From Nematostella vectensis (lineage: Eukaryota > Cnidaria > Anthozoa > Actiniaria > Edwardsiidae), in contig NC_064039.1 of NCBI RefSeq assembly GCF_932526225.1, positions 10,002,139-10,066,138 of the forward strand: a stretch of 64,000 bases of DNA, written 5' to 3'. The translations under genes and the position numbers were made by a program. Positions 1 through 12,017 of the stretch are shown in pieces. Positions within the stretch are counted from its first letter, which is position 1; the number at the start of each line of letters is the position of its first letter. Under the pieces are notes generated by a model. That model was not told the origin of the DNA, searched no databases, and saw only the letters and a list, made by a program, of their open reading frames with translations.

Positions 1-2224
1 CGTACCCGTTCTCTCGGAATAGCGAAATAGCTTACCTCTTACACACGTCATTCAAGCAAGATTGTGAAAAATCTCTTTAGCGGCCCCGCGTGGATCGTTA
101 GTATAGAGTAGATCAAAAACATGTGATTACCTCTAATGCAGCGAAGTCGCGGTCTTCTCGTCATGCCCGTAGAAGGGGGACCGTACGCGATGGCAAAGCT
201 CTAAGTAAATTCAACAAACGTGCAGCTCCGATGGACAAGCACAGCCCATTTACCTATTCCGAGCGATGAATGAGATACGATGCTATCTGATCTGAACGCG
301 ATCGCTACTGACAGAAACTGTTATGGTTGTGTTTTAAAGACAAATACCCGGTGTATATCTCGAGATCGATATATAATGCGCCCCACGCGACGTAAAACAG
401 GAGAGGTATAGATTAACAGAATTATGCACAACTTACCCGGCTCAAGAACGTTAATGCTACGAGATCGTACGCGAGAATCATTCCCTCCTAGACCCCAAAG
501 CTTTGATAAGTGTAACACTATATGATTGAACATTTGCCGATCTATTGACCTCGGGACGTTAAGCCAGCCCGGCAGAGAGCCCGAACATCGTTCACTTGCT
601 GTTGGGGATTATCTTAAAATCGTTCCGAAGCGATTATCTGTATACGAACTGACAAATTGCTACGAGCACTGTCGACTCGTCATTTCTTTTGTTCTTGCAC
701 ACCTCCTCGCTTCCCCTCTTCCTAAACAGCCATTACAAGCCTAGATAAACTCCCAATTATTTCAAAGGTGAGTAGTTTAATGTTTACGAACTCTTTTTCG
801 CCTGCGGGCTGTGGCTTCGCTTTTGCAAAAGACACTTCCTTAGTGATATCTAAAGTTTGGCTAGCACTTTTGTAAAATGGGTTTATTGTTGTTGTTTTTT
901 ATCTAAACTATACAATCAGTATCATTATATGTTGAACCAACGGCAAAACTCATATATGTCCCTATTTTAACTACGTGGGCATGTGTATTTTTCTTACAAC
1001 GGAGAGTGTTAGCGACGCTTAGAATTTCCAGAAAATTGTTTTTCTCTTTAAATTTATCACGATAGCGGTTTTGTCTACCTTTCCCCTTCCCTTTTTATTC
1101 ATTGACTAGCAAAAAATAAATAGTGTATCAATTTAATTTAGAGAATTTCGTAGAATGATTGTACATGCGCAGAACAAACCTGTCAAGCTGCTTTCGCTGG
1201 AGGCCGTTACCAAATGATAACAATGCCCTATTAGTGACTGAAGTGAGTGAAACGTGACGCCTCTAAGAGGGATAGAGCATTTGCTTGGATAACATCTAGC
1301 GAGATGTACTTAAGAGATCTTTAGAATCTCTCTTATGTACTGTACGCGATGGCCGAGTTGGGTTGGGTTGTTTCTTCGTGACAACCTTATATGTGACGTC
1401 ACATTGTTTCTGTTAAAATGACCACCTTTACTACTTGGCGAGAAATATGCGAGCTTTGATTTTATTTTCCATGTGTCTTTCCTATTTTCTCTCCTAGCCT
1501 TATTGATGTGTTGTGTCGCAATCTGACCTTATATTGACTGATTACACACTAGCCTAAAAACAGTTTTAACGTTGGTTTGATTGCTATTGTTATTCTCTAT
1601 AGTATTATAATCGCTCTTCATTTAAATAGTTTTAGCTAATTTCTCTTTCGTTCTTCATGCTTTTCCATTAGAAATAATGTTGACTATGAAATCGTACGAA
1701 AGGGAGTACTTCTTAGGTAGTATATCTTAGGTAAAATGGGTTCTAAGGATTTCTCCTTGAATTTTCCAACTGGCGTGAATAGTTATTGCATATTTCAATT
1801 TATTTTTTCATATTTATTCAGCGCCACATAAAAGCCACGATCAAGAGCATTTTAATGTATATTTTGAAAATTCCGCGCTTCTAAATATACTTGGAATCAC
1901 TGAGGGACATACAAAAACCTTTGCCAATTAGGTGAAATTTGCCCCGATTTCGTTATTTTGGTCGACTTGGCAAATGATTTTCTGGAGGGCTTTCGATGCT
2001 TGAGTCTCCTCCCTTGTTATTATTTTTTTTTACGGGGAAGGGCGAGTTGAGGTGACCTTTGGCTGTTCGAGGAAGATTTTTTGGCGTTACGGAGCTACTT
2101 ATCGAGCTACAAAGGTAACAGGTGATCACACCAAAATCACAAAGATTTTAAAAATCCATAATATTAAAGCATATTTCTAGCAAGTTATTAAGTTTTATTA
2201 AGTTTTAATATCGGAAGTGGCGCT
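1..2224. other. No recognised gene; AT-rich non-coding stretch
   Basis: Both strands hold only short open frames without recognisable domains. One GC-richer island at about 131-200, read on the minus strand, is bounded by an acceptor-like tttacttag and a weak donor (gtaatc) and is open for 70 bases. It could be a small exon, but nothing supports it further. No tandem or inverted repeat was noticed apart from the hairpin that begins at 2225. Confidence 0.5.
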
Positions 2225-2259
2225 GTAAAGGGACACATGGCAACGCCGTGTCCCTTTAC
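2225..2259. repeat. Perfect 12-bp-stem hairpin next to the minisatellite
   Basis: Arms gtaaagggacac (2225-2236) and gtgtccctttac (2248-2259) are perfect reverse complements separated by 11 bases, in which a further ggc/gcc pair can form. The hairpin ends about 11 bases before the first 22-bp unit. It could be a miniature foldback element, a transcribed hairpin, or a structure linked to array expansion. The sequence shows only the pairing. Confidence 0.8.
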
Positions 2260-2270
2260 GCTAGGTACGT

Positions 2271-3940
2271 TCAGTTTCCAGCACGTGAATAGCCAGTTTC
2301 CAGCACGTGAATAGCCAGCTTCCAGCACGTGAATAGCCAGCTTCCAGCACGTGAATAGCCAGTTTCCAGCACGTGAATAGCCAGCTTCAAGCACGTGAAT
2401 AGCCAGCTTCCAGCACGGGAATAGCCAGCTTCCAGCACGGGAATAGCCAGCTTCCAGCACGGGAATAGCCAGCTTCCAGCACGTGAATAGCCAGCTTCCA
2501 GCACGTGAATAGCCAGCTTCCAGCACGTGAATAGCCAGCTTCCAGCACGTGAATAGCCAGCTACCAGCACGTGAATAGCAAGCTACCAGCACGTGAATAG
2601 CAAGCTACCAGCACGTGAATAGCCAGTTTCCAGCACGTGAATAGCCAGCTTCCAGCACGTGAATAGCCAGCTTCCAGCACGTGAATAGCCAGTTTCCAGC
2701 ACGTGAATAGCCAGCTTCAAGCACGTGAATAGCCAGCTTCCAGCACGGGAATAGCCAGCTTCCAGCACGGGAATAGCCAGCTTCCAGCACGTGAATAGCC
2801 AGCTTCCAGCACGTGAATAGCCAGCTTCCAGCACGTGAATAGCCAGCTTCCAGCACGTGAATAGCCAGCTTCCAGCACGTGAATAGCCAGCTACCAGCAC
2901 GTGAATAGCAAGCTACCAGCACGTGAATAGCAAGCTACCAGCACGTGAATAGCCAGTTTCCAGCACGTGAATAGCCAGCTTCCAGCACGTGAATAGCCAG
3001 CTTCCAGCACGTGAATAGCCAGCTTCCAGCACGTGAATAGCCAGTTTCCAGCACGTGAATAGCCAGCTTCAAGCACGTGAATAGCCAGCTTCCAGCACGG
3101 GAATAGCCAGCTTCCAGCACGGGAATAGCCAGCTTCCAGCACGTGAATAGCCAGCTTCCAGCACGTGAATAGCCAGCTTCCAGCACGTGAATAGCCAGCT
3201 TCCAGCACGTGAATAGCCAGCTTCCAGCACGTGAATAGCCAGCTTCCAGCACGTGAACAGCCAGCTACCAGCACGTGAATAGCAAGCTACCAGCACGTGA
3301 ATAGCAAGCTACCAGCACGTGAATAGCCAGTTTCCAGCACGTGAATAGCCAGCTTCCAGCACGTGAATAGCCAGCTTCCAGCACGTGAATAGCCAGTTTC
3401 CAGCACGGGAATAGCCAGTTTCCAGCACGGGAATAGCCAGCTTCCAGCACGGGAATAGCCAGCTTCCATCACGGGAATAGCCAGCTTCCATCACGTGAAT
3501 AGCCAGCTTCCAGCACGGGAATAGCCAGCTTCCAGCACGTGAATAGCCAGCTTCCAGCACGTGAATAGCCAGTTTCCAGCACGGGAATAGCCAGCTTCCA
3601 GCACGGGAATAGCCAGCTTCCATCACGGGAATAGCCAGCTTTCATCACGTGAATAGCCAGCTTCCATCACGTGAATAGCCAGCTTCCAGCACGTGAATAG
3701 CCAGTTTCCAGCACGGGAATAGCCAGCTTCCAGCACGTGAATAGCCAGCTTCCAGCACGTGAATAGCCAGCTTCCAGCACGTGAATAGCCAGCTTCCAGC
3801 ACGTGAATAGCCAGCTTCCAGCACGTGAATAGCCAGCTTCCAGCACGTGAATAGCCAGCTTCCAGCACGTGAATAGCCAGCTTCCAGCACGTGAATAGCC
3901 AGCTTCCAGCACGTGTTCAGACAGCTCTCAGCACGTGCTA
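2271..3940. repeat. 22-bp minisatellite, about 75 units, with E-box-like cores and higher-order structure
   Basis: The unit is close to ccagcttccagcacgtgaat plus ag. Most units carry CACGTG, the palindromic E-box bound by bHLH-zip factors such as Myc/Max, USF and MITF. Variant units carry CACGGG, or catcacg instead of cagcacg. A marker run of units with ctacc in place of ttcc recurs at 2561, 2891 and 3265, spaced 330 bp (15 units) and 374 bp (17 units). This shows amplification in multi-unit blocks. The last units (3910-3940) are degenerate. Because 22 is not a multiple of 3 and the minus strand is nearly stop-free, all three minus frames give long 22-residue-repeat open frames. These are artefacts of the repeat. 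Confidence 0.95.
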
Positions 3941-5818
3941 GTGGTCTCTACTCTTTTCTGCGTGCTGTGCATCTTTATTCCCATTTGCGCTCTCCGCCTC
4001 TCGTCACGTTAAAGGTGATAAGAGTACACATCAGTTCTGATTTCCTAGCTTCGTCACGTCTCCTTCCCTGTTTTTGTTTTAGGTAGGGGGTGGGGTGTTG
4101 TAATGGAAATAGAATAGCAAGAATAGCATAATATCCAGCATAATATCCAGCATAATACTGGATAGACCACTCATGCTACCGTATGGGCTGATTTCGATCG
4201 AAAATGCGAAGAGATACTTGTAAATGCTAGAATTCCGTACGGAGCAACCTATGCTCCACAATTTTCGGAAATCTGCAAGACTTCAGGGATGAAAAACTTT
4301 AGATGTTTTGTGGGTGAGCTTTGATAACAGCTTTGAGCTTACTTCTCACGCAAAAACAACAACGTTACTTGTAACGCAATCTCACGTTTTTATTACAGCA
4401 TATAAGACCTACATAAAATATGCAAACGATCCCAACGGAAATTGAACTCTAATACATAACCAAAAATTACACTTTACAACATTCATAATCTCCTTATCGG
4501 TATATACTACTGATCGTTCCTTTTATACTTGTATAGACTATAGTCTTTTAGTATTCGAAGTCAATAAATAGCATATTTTGCACGGTTCGATTAGACGTTT
4601 ATTGTTTTCCAAATGAGGGTTTCCCTTGTTTCGAACAGCGCGCGTCTTTCATCTTATCATTGCGTCAAATTTGATATGATTTTTTTCTAGATTTAATAAT
4701 TCGATTAATTTTGGTCTTTCTCCAAAGCAAATTATAGATGGACTCTAGAAAACGTATTGCTCTGTAGTATCGAATGTATCATTTGACATAATAGCCATTT
4801 AGTCGGTATTTAGTGCGACAGCAAACAACTTTAATATCCCCCGCCGCTTTCCTTTGTACTTCCTTGTGCCATATAACCTTTAAACATATTCGCATTAATC
4901 GATCTTTACTATTCATATGCGACACGCGATCTTTTAAAAATAAAAAACTAAACGCGAGCTTATGTTTTGACTTTACTCTGGATTCGTCCACAGAAGAGAG
5001 TTTTTTCAATTGGATTAACGGTTTAAAAGGGGCATGTTCGGTCAGTTTTCTTAATTTACTTAGTATTATGAGCTGATAAGATTTCAAACGCTTTCCACTG
5101 ATATGGTTTGGGGTCCGATATAGTCAGAGATAGATATCGTTTTTATGGGGTCAGAATATCAAAAATAAAGAGAATTAAACCAGCTAGAGAGAGTGTCTCG
5201 CGAAAATATGCCATGTGACTTATTCAAAAATGCTCTTTGTAGACTGTATTTTCGGTGTACAGAATTGTAAGAAAACTGAAAAAAATCAGGCCGTTCTTTA
5301 GAAGGAACGGAAAGTTCAGGGTCTCACCATTAACATTCGGGATAGCATCATAATGCGTTTGTTGGATCAAAGAGTATATCTATTGACCCTATCGCACCGT
5401 TATGTATACCGCAAATATACTGCCGTAGATCACACTACCATCTGATTAAATTAGCAGATTTGAAATAGATACCACATTGAACAATTAAATGTTTCGATCC
5501 TTGGTTCTATCTCCTCCAATTTTATTTTTATTTTTCATATGTTTTTTGATTGTATACAGTGTACCATTTTAATTACGTGACTTTCCGGAAAAAATATAAA
5601 GTGAAATATATAGTATACGACATTTGCATGCGATAAGCGCGCGGGAAATCGTAAATTGATATATTACTCTTCTTAACTTAACCCTTTTTGCTTGCCTGTT
5701 AGTATATTTGTACAAGTTTTTTGTTCTCCCGAAGCTTTTAAAATGAAGCTTTCTACGTATTTAGCATGACTTTTATGTCACCATTTATTTAATGTTAAAT
5801 CTAGAACAAGTTTCTTAC
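3941..5818. other. No recognised gene; AT-rich non-coding stretch
   Basis: Nothing coding is recognised. A small direct repeat with a 12-bp period (gcataatatcca) occupies about 4128-4158. An opposed pair of open frames at 4779-5087 shares no recognisable motif and looks accidental. Confidence 0.5.
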
Positions 5819-5922
5819 CGAGAATGAATTGCTCTTGCACCCGCGCTCCGTCCCCAGCACGACAAGTCTGGCGTCCAGTTGAGCAACTCTGTTCCAAATC
5901 CACCTCGACTCACATCGAGCCC
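5819..5922 (-). CDS. Candidate internal exon, 104 nt, function unknown
   Basis: A GC-rich island in AT-rich surroundings is bounded on the minus strand by an acceptor-like ttggttatgtag, with a good branch-point-like ttaac about 18 bases upstream, and a strong donor (tcg followed by gtaaga). Two of the three frames are open throughout. One reads ARCESRWIWNRVAQLDARLV and continues to the donor; the other contains TELLNWTPDLSCWGRSAG. The polypyrimidine tract is weak and no domain is recognised, so an exon is only one possibility. A GC-rich fragment of a dispersed repeat would look the same. No neighbouring exon could be joined to it. Confidence 0.25.
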
Positions 5923-7170
5923 CTACATAACCAAGTTAAAATCATTTACCCCGGGTTTCATTACGAAAAAACAGCAATAATTCATGGAACGGGTCTTTGA
6001 AGTTCTGGTTGTGTTTTGCCCTGCAGCAATATCAGTCCTTAGGCCTCATCCTGCGAAAGTTATTGGTTGGAAAAGTGAAACCCAAAACATCTAATTTGCT
6101 CGGATGAATAGCCTATTAGATGGTTCTATGTGTGATGCGGCAAAGCCCATCTTCGGGAATTAACCAACGGATGTTACAAACACCGCTATATGCGTTTAAT
6201 GGGTTTATAATAATGCTTTCTAAGGGTTAAACTTTAATGTTATTTCACTGCACAATGGCTAAAGCTGCAAAGCAAAATTTGTGGAAAAACGATCGGAAAA
6301 TCTCTGACAGCGAATACTGATTGAAAGTTGATAACAACAACACCATGCCTAATGAAGTCGGCCCTTTTGTTCGCTTTTACTTGAAGTGTTCTGCTATCAT
6401 TAGATTTTCAGAAAGTCGGCAGGTATTAAGAGGTTTGTTTTGTGCTATTTTAAAACCTACTTTATAAGCATATTTTTTTTCGCTATTAACGCCGAAAAGC
6501 ACCCAGTTAAACAGCGCCCGCGTGACGACATTGCTTGGGGCTCGAGGAGTTTTCATATCTTTCGCGGCTGGAGCTAAGACTCATGGAGACTTATCACGGC
6601 TTGAGTAGCATGCTATCTACATTCGGCACTGTCTCGCTGATTTAAATCTCTAGGAGTTCATTAAAGGATTCTGAAAATCTCGAACTTTTTTTTGTGATAT
6701 TATGCAGTAGTGGCCTCATTTTTTTTTCGTTTGATAAAAAAACAGTATTGTACTTAATTTTGTTTACTGTGGCAATTGTGTCAGCGTATAGGATGCGTTT
6801 TCTTAATAGTTCCCATTTTCGCTCTACCAATGTGTTCACAAACATATTCAACCAAGAAAAATATAAAATCCAGTCCGACATATCACGTGATACATTTTTT
6901 TAATTTACCCACAACTCATTGCCCGAAAAGCTAAGTAGTTGGGAAACGTTTACGAAATTTAATACCATATAAGAGATAGTGTAGTGAGGTGGTCAAAGAG
7001 TAAACCTGATCGTGTCTCAAATCGTGTCTTTTCTTCCTTTTACGAAATTCAAAACTACGTAAAAAGAAAGTGTATTCAGACGAGTATGAGCTTGATAGAA
7101 TGTGTACTAACACAAATCTCACTAGAACCACGCTTTGGTAGTGCGTTATGCAACATTTCCTAACCCTCAC
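5923..7170. other. No recognised gene
   Basis: AT-rich sequence. Overlapping opposed open frames near 6640-6900 and 6930-7170 have no recognisable domain or start context. The open frame at 6931-7170 on the minus strand is the downstream part of the low-complexity segment at 7180-7355. Confidence 0.4.
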
Positions 7171-7879
7171 TAGAGTAATGGTGTCGAGAGTGGTGGTACC
7201 TCCTGCCTTTGAAATACTGGTGGTGGTGGTTGTACTTTTGGCAAGAGTGCTGGCACTTCCTCCCTGTGGAGTACTGATACTTGTGGCGGGATTGGTTGTA
7301 TCTCCTCTAACTGGGGCTGATGGTACTGGTACTGGGGTGGTGTTAGGATTCCATCTTAGTGACGAGCGTATTTTTCATTGGTGAAAAATAAATGCTAAAA
7401 ATATTTAGATCAGGTCTTCTATTGTTTTTCTGATGTACGAAATACAAGTCCTCATTGCAAAAGCTTTCGTGTCGAGATCTGCTAAACAGAATCTCCGCCA
7501 TATTGGATTTTCCGATACGAGTCCGAGTTCGATGCAGTCCCTCTTGGTCACCTACGTCTGAAGGATTCCATAAAAAAAATATATACAAAAAGTGACGCAT
7601 GGGCTTCCTGGGCATTGCGCAACATTGCAGATTTCTCGGGACCACGAAAAAAAAACAGTTGCATTTTATGACTGGGCTACCACAGGTATCAAAGGTAATT
7701 AGACACCTAAGTCTTCGAAACAAGCTAGAGAACGCCAAGAGTTGTTTATTGAGGTAGATTCAGTTTATTTGTTTGCAATAATTACAGTTGGACTACATAC
7801 AATAACTATAGGAAAAAAGGCAAGGCGGGGGGTTCACATTTAGCAGCGTGCTAAACGAGGCAAACAATCACGGAACGAT

Positions 7880-8190
7880 ACACTCTTGGTTTTTTTATAA
7901 GAACGTATAATTGTCAGTTGAAGCTATCCCGTTCTTATTTTTGGGACTTTTTTAGGCTGAATATGTTCTTAACGATTTTCTTAAATTTTAGTGTATATAC
8001 GAATATAATACACAATGAACTATTAGGAAGAGAATTACACTAATGATCAATAGTAATAATAAGGTTGTTAACATGAGCACAATTTGATTCTCATTTTAGA
8101 ACGCATCAGGACTAAAAAAGAATCTGCTATCTGAGCCTCGGCATGTTCTAAGAATGTTCTGAAAATTTGGTGAAATCTCCGGCCACTTCG
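7880..8190 (+). mobile_element. Miniature inverted-repeat element, family A, copy 1 (right end lost)
   Basis: The left terminus has ttttttataagaacgt after cactctt. The body matches four other copies in the window (36501, 47637, 52219, 61882), sharing blocks such as ggctgaatatgttcttaacg and atgatcaatagtaataa. The right terminal repeat seen in the other copies, ending in ttcttataaaa, has decayed here. It has no coding capacity and is taken as a non-autonomous DNA transposon. Confidence 0.7.
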
Positions 8191-9395
8191 TAGGCGAGGA
8201 CACAATAAAGTATAATTCTACTGGGGCTTCTTATGAACTATTGCTTGTTCCCTTTCCCCAGGCCTGTCAGTAGAATCCTATTCATTTGAAATAAAAACAG
8301 TTAAAGACAACTAAAGTATAATTTAGGGCGCTAACACAAACCAATCTATCAATATCAGAGGTCATTCAACAATCCGACTTCGACAGGAGCCAAAAATCGC
8401 CAATTTTGAACGTCCCAAAAATGATCAAAACGTGGGGTAACATGAAGTAATATCTATAACCTATATTCATTGGCTATTAAATGGTCGGATCAAGTGAAAA
8501 TACAGCGTGTTACTCCGTTGTTTCCTTTTAAAATATTTTTTTTTTCAAACACTGCGGTCGTCCAGCCCTGACGAGCGCCACGCATCACATGTAAATTACA
8601 AACAGAAAATACAAGCCCCCAAAAGGCTCAGATCTTGCAAACAAATCAATGATAGACAAAACATAAGGTAAATATTACAGCAGCTAGCGTTACTTACAAT
8701 TGGACGCTCTCTGAGAGGAGCGCGAAGCTCTCAAATACACGCTACGATCCCGCCGCTTCTCAGTTTATTCCGCTTAGAAGTGTGAAATTTATAGCGAAAG
8801 ACACGACGGGAAGAGGTGCTTCCACCCCCCCTTGTTTCTACCTAAACTCATAATCGTTATCAGTAATCCATTTTATGTGGTTAGATATAATTTAACAAAC
8901 ACCGCCCATGTCTGGGATACTATCTTATTTAAAAGTCTCTACAAAACAAACTGGATTTATCAGTGATCGAGAAAGCTAATAATTTAGTATGTTAAGTTTT
9001 CTAACGATCTAAATTATATTTTCTAGTCGAACATTTTACATTTTTTGGTAACTATACACTCTTAACTCTCATTTTAATAATAAAAAAATACTATGTTTTC
9101 ATGGGCGTTGCTACATCAAAATGGGCGTGTACCAAGTAATAATATTACTGCGCAAACACGATCCATCCAAAAACAGAATAACCCGAGTTGTCCACCAAAT
9201 ACTGTAGTAGATTCTGTCAAATTTTCGTCTTCAGTATTTAGACCTCATCAGAGCGGACTGAAGAAAGCGCAATGTTACAAGAACGTTTCACCTCCTACAA
9301 GTTGCCCTTAAGAATTCCTAATAAAGACGACATAATTGGTAGAGTCGACAAGATTCTGGTGGATTATATATAACCAATAGATATATTTTCCTTAC
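8191..9395. other. No recognised gene
   Basis: AT-rich non-coding sequence. A short plus-strand open frame at 9093-9311 has an ATG but low-complexity composition and no recognisable motif. Confidence 0.4.
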
Positions 9396-9631
9396 CTCTG
9401 AATGGCTGTGCTAAGGTACTTGACTGGCTTCGGAAGACTCGATTCTTGATTATTGGATTCCCATAAGCTGCCTCCTCGGTGTTGCAAGATATTCTGAAGA
9501 GCGTTGCTTATCTTGCATAAACTAGATAGAGCGGTTGTAGCTAAGTAAAGCATAAACAAACTGTCAGAAGCACTTCTTATAACGATCTCCTTAAAATAAG
9601 CGAACACAGTCTTTCTCAAGGCATTATTCAA
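9396..9631 (-). CDS. Candidate coding exon ending at a splice donor, function unknown
   Basis: On the minus strand a frame stays open for about 78 codons and runs into a consensus donor (cagag followed by gtaag). Without splicing it stops one codon later. The peptide has a hydrophobic central part (SLFMLYLATTALSSL) and a polar tail (SLPKPVKYLSTAIQR). The frame begins within the open region near 9631; no ATG was identified there, so the 5' limit is uncertain and an upstream acceptor may define it. The donor and the plausible codon mix argue for an exon. The lack of any recognised family and of a partner exon argue for caution. Confidence 0.3.
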
Positions 9632-10479
9632 TGATAAATTGAAATTATGACAGACCTTCTTTGTATAAACAGCTTATTTTTTGCTGCTATTCTTAATTAC
9701 CCCCAAATTAAACCTTGTAAAAAAGAGCTGCAAGTGTATAATTTAAGCCTTTTTCCGTAACCGCCTCCGGTGATATTTCATTGCTAAATGAGGGAAGGCG
9801 GATAAACCAGTCTTGGGCCCTGGCAATGTCGAGATCTAATTGATACGAAGCCATTACTCCATTGTGGGAAATCGCTATGTTGTGCTGGTTATCATGGTGG
9901 GAAGAGTATTAAACGAACTGCACTAAAGGCACTTATCGGCAGCTGCTGTGCTTGCTGTTAGTAGGTTATCAAACCTTTGCCTTATTCATGCAAACGTCCC
10001 TTTGGGTGGTTTTTATTTTTGTGAATATGATTAGGGAGACGAATACGAAACACGTCATGAAAGGAGAACTTAACTAGGGCTTTCGCCCTGTCTTCTTTCT
10101 AGTCGCATCGTTGTTTTTAATGTGTGTTTGTTCTGGTCGCAGTCTCTTTGTAATCTGTAATTCGTATTGTCTTTTTCACAAAGCCAATAAACAAACTAAC
10201 GAAATTAATGGGGTGATGGGGGAGGGGTGTCGTGGCAAAGTTCATAAAATGCGGGTACTTCTTTTAGGTTTATCTTTTGAATAGATGTATTTATTAACCG
10301 TGTTTATATAGCCAAATTCGTTGTTGTGCGACCCACAGAAATTCAAAATTCCTTTCTTCGTTTGGAAATAGCGCGTTGTCAATCAAACTACCATAACCAT
10401 CGTTGTCATGGTCGACTTTTGTCTTAATTATTTTTATTGACACGCAATATTCTTTGTCATCTTCGGATGTTAGCTTCAC

Positions 10480-11095
10480 CATTATCTTTATCATCATCAT
10501 GATATTTCCCGTCGTCTTCCGTTGTCGTCTTCATTATTATTATCTTTGTAACCATAATCGTCGTCGTCTTACGTTGTCCGTCTTCGTCATTATTATTATC
10601 ATCGTCACCATAACCTCCGTCGTCTTCGGTTGTTTTCCTCATTATTATTATCATCGTCATCATCTCCTTTGTTGTCTTTGGTTGTCGTCTTTGTTATTAT
10701 TATTATCATCGTCACCATAACCTTCGTCGTCTTCGGTTCTCGTCTTCGTCATTATTATTATCATCGTCACCATCTCCTTTGTCGTCTTCGGTTGTCGTCT
10801 TCGTCATTATTATTATCATCGTCACCATAACCTTTGTCGTCTCAGGTTGTCTTCGTCATTATTATTATCATCGTCACCATAACCTTCGTCGTCTTCGGTT
10901 CTCGTCTTCGTCATTATTATTATCATCGTCACCATCTCCTTTGTCGTCTTCGGTTGTCGTCTTCGTTATTATTATCATCATCGTCACCATAACCTTTGTC
11001 GTCTCAGGTTGTCTTCGTCATTATTACTATCTATCATCGTCACCATAACCTTCGTCTTCTTCGGTTGTCGTATTTGTCATTATTATTATCACCAA
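10480..11095. repeat. 52/55-bp minisatellite with a 162-bp superperiod
   Basis: About eleven diverged units are built around cattattattatcatcgtca and gtcgtcttcggttgtcg. Successive copies of the core start at 10588, 10640, 10695, 10750, 10805, 10857 and 10912, giving spacings of 52, 55, 55, 55, 52 and 55. The variant ggttctcgtcttcg recurs at about 10736 and 10898, 162 bp apart, which is a three-unit superperiod. The open frames on both strands here are Val/Ile/Leu/Ser-rich or Asp/Met-rich products of the trinucleotide composition and are not genes. Confidence 0.9.
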
Positions 11096-11833
11096 AATAC
11101 TTTTTGTTTTCTTGAAATACCTACAATGCGCCTAAGCTTCGAGAGACGGGAGACCCGGAAGTATTTATACGAGATTCGGGCCCTGATCAAGCGATCAGTG
11201 TTCTTAGTTCCGCGCAGTGTCCTTAGTGTCGCTATCTCATGAAATGCAAATAGCTCTATGCGCCAATCCACTTCGTGTCTTAGCTGCACTTGGTTTGCGG
11301 TTTTAAGGCTATGTATCAATAAGATGTCGATTTTTACGATACTAAACGAGAGAGGGAAATGTTACATATCTCGCCAAAAAACATCAGCCTTTGACGTGCC
11401 CGTGTATATCTTTATGTTATTTTTGTCCTTTCTACATTCTGGGACTTGAATTATAGTTTATGAAAACAAACTAAAAAAACATGAAGCAATCTTGTGGCCT
11501 TGCTCTCTGCCCACACACGATGTACGCATTATCAAAATGGTTTGCATTAGCAAAATGGTCTGTATCCAAAAAAAAGAAAGATCTGATACACAACTCTTTT
11601 TCTCTCTTCCTCCTCAAAAAGCCCGATACAATATGAAAATGCCTTTTTTCAAAGGAAACATAAAGTACGGCCTATTTTTTCAGTGTTTTCGTAAAATCAA
11701 TCACTTTTATCTTTTTTTAGACCCACAAATTATTATATCAACAACAAAAGCCAAAGGAGTCTTCATGGAGTCGAAACACTCTGTGCATTTACCCAAAAAT
11801 GTTTTTATAAATGAAAATAGTTTTAACTTACAG
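11096..11833. other. No recognised gene
   Basis: Several overlapping short open frames on both strands, none with a recognised motif. The 137-codon plus-strand frame at 11492-11905 has no supporting signal and conflicts with the alternative frame in the exon candidate at 11834. Confidence 0.35.
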
Positions 11834-12017
11834 ACGACCAGAAAATCCATGGGAGCATACTCTCCTAGATGTAAAGCCGCCTTGTCTGAACGCCGAGTGT
11901 ATTAAACTTGAGTGTCCTTGGTCGGTTTTAGCGGTTGAGAAGGACACGTTGTTTTGTATCATAACCAAACAGCCTTCTGAATGTTTTGCTCAGCCCAGCG
12001 CGCATGAGAACAGATGA
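11834..12017 (+). CDS. Candidate terminal exon, cysteine-containing, function unknown
   Basis: It follows an acceptor-like ttttaacttacag. One frame runs 61 codons to a TGA and encodes a segment with four cysteines in its middle part (PPCLNAECIKLECPWSV). The overlapping frame stops earlier. An 8-bp inverted repeat (gtgtcctt / aaggacac) within it could equally mark a dispersed repeat. No upstream exon was found and no domain is recognised. Confidence 0.2.

Noticed and set aside
2188-3912. Thirteen overlapping minus-strand open frames of 60-134 codons with a 22-residue repeat (CWKLAIHVLEAGYSRAGSW)
   Set aside because: They occur in all three frames because the 22-bp unit rotates phase and lacks stops on that strand; they are products of the minisatellite.
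2271-3940. CRISPR-like array
   Set aside because: Units are contiguous with no unique spacers and the context is eukaryotic.
10403-11048. Plus-strand Val/Ile/Ser-rich and minus-strand Asp/Met-rich open frames
   Set aside because: Composition is set by the trinucleotide minisatellite and the frames are open on both strands.
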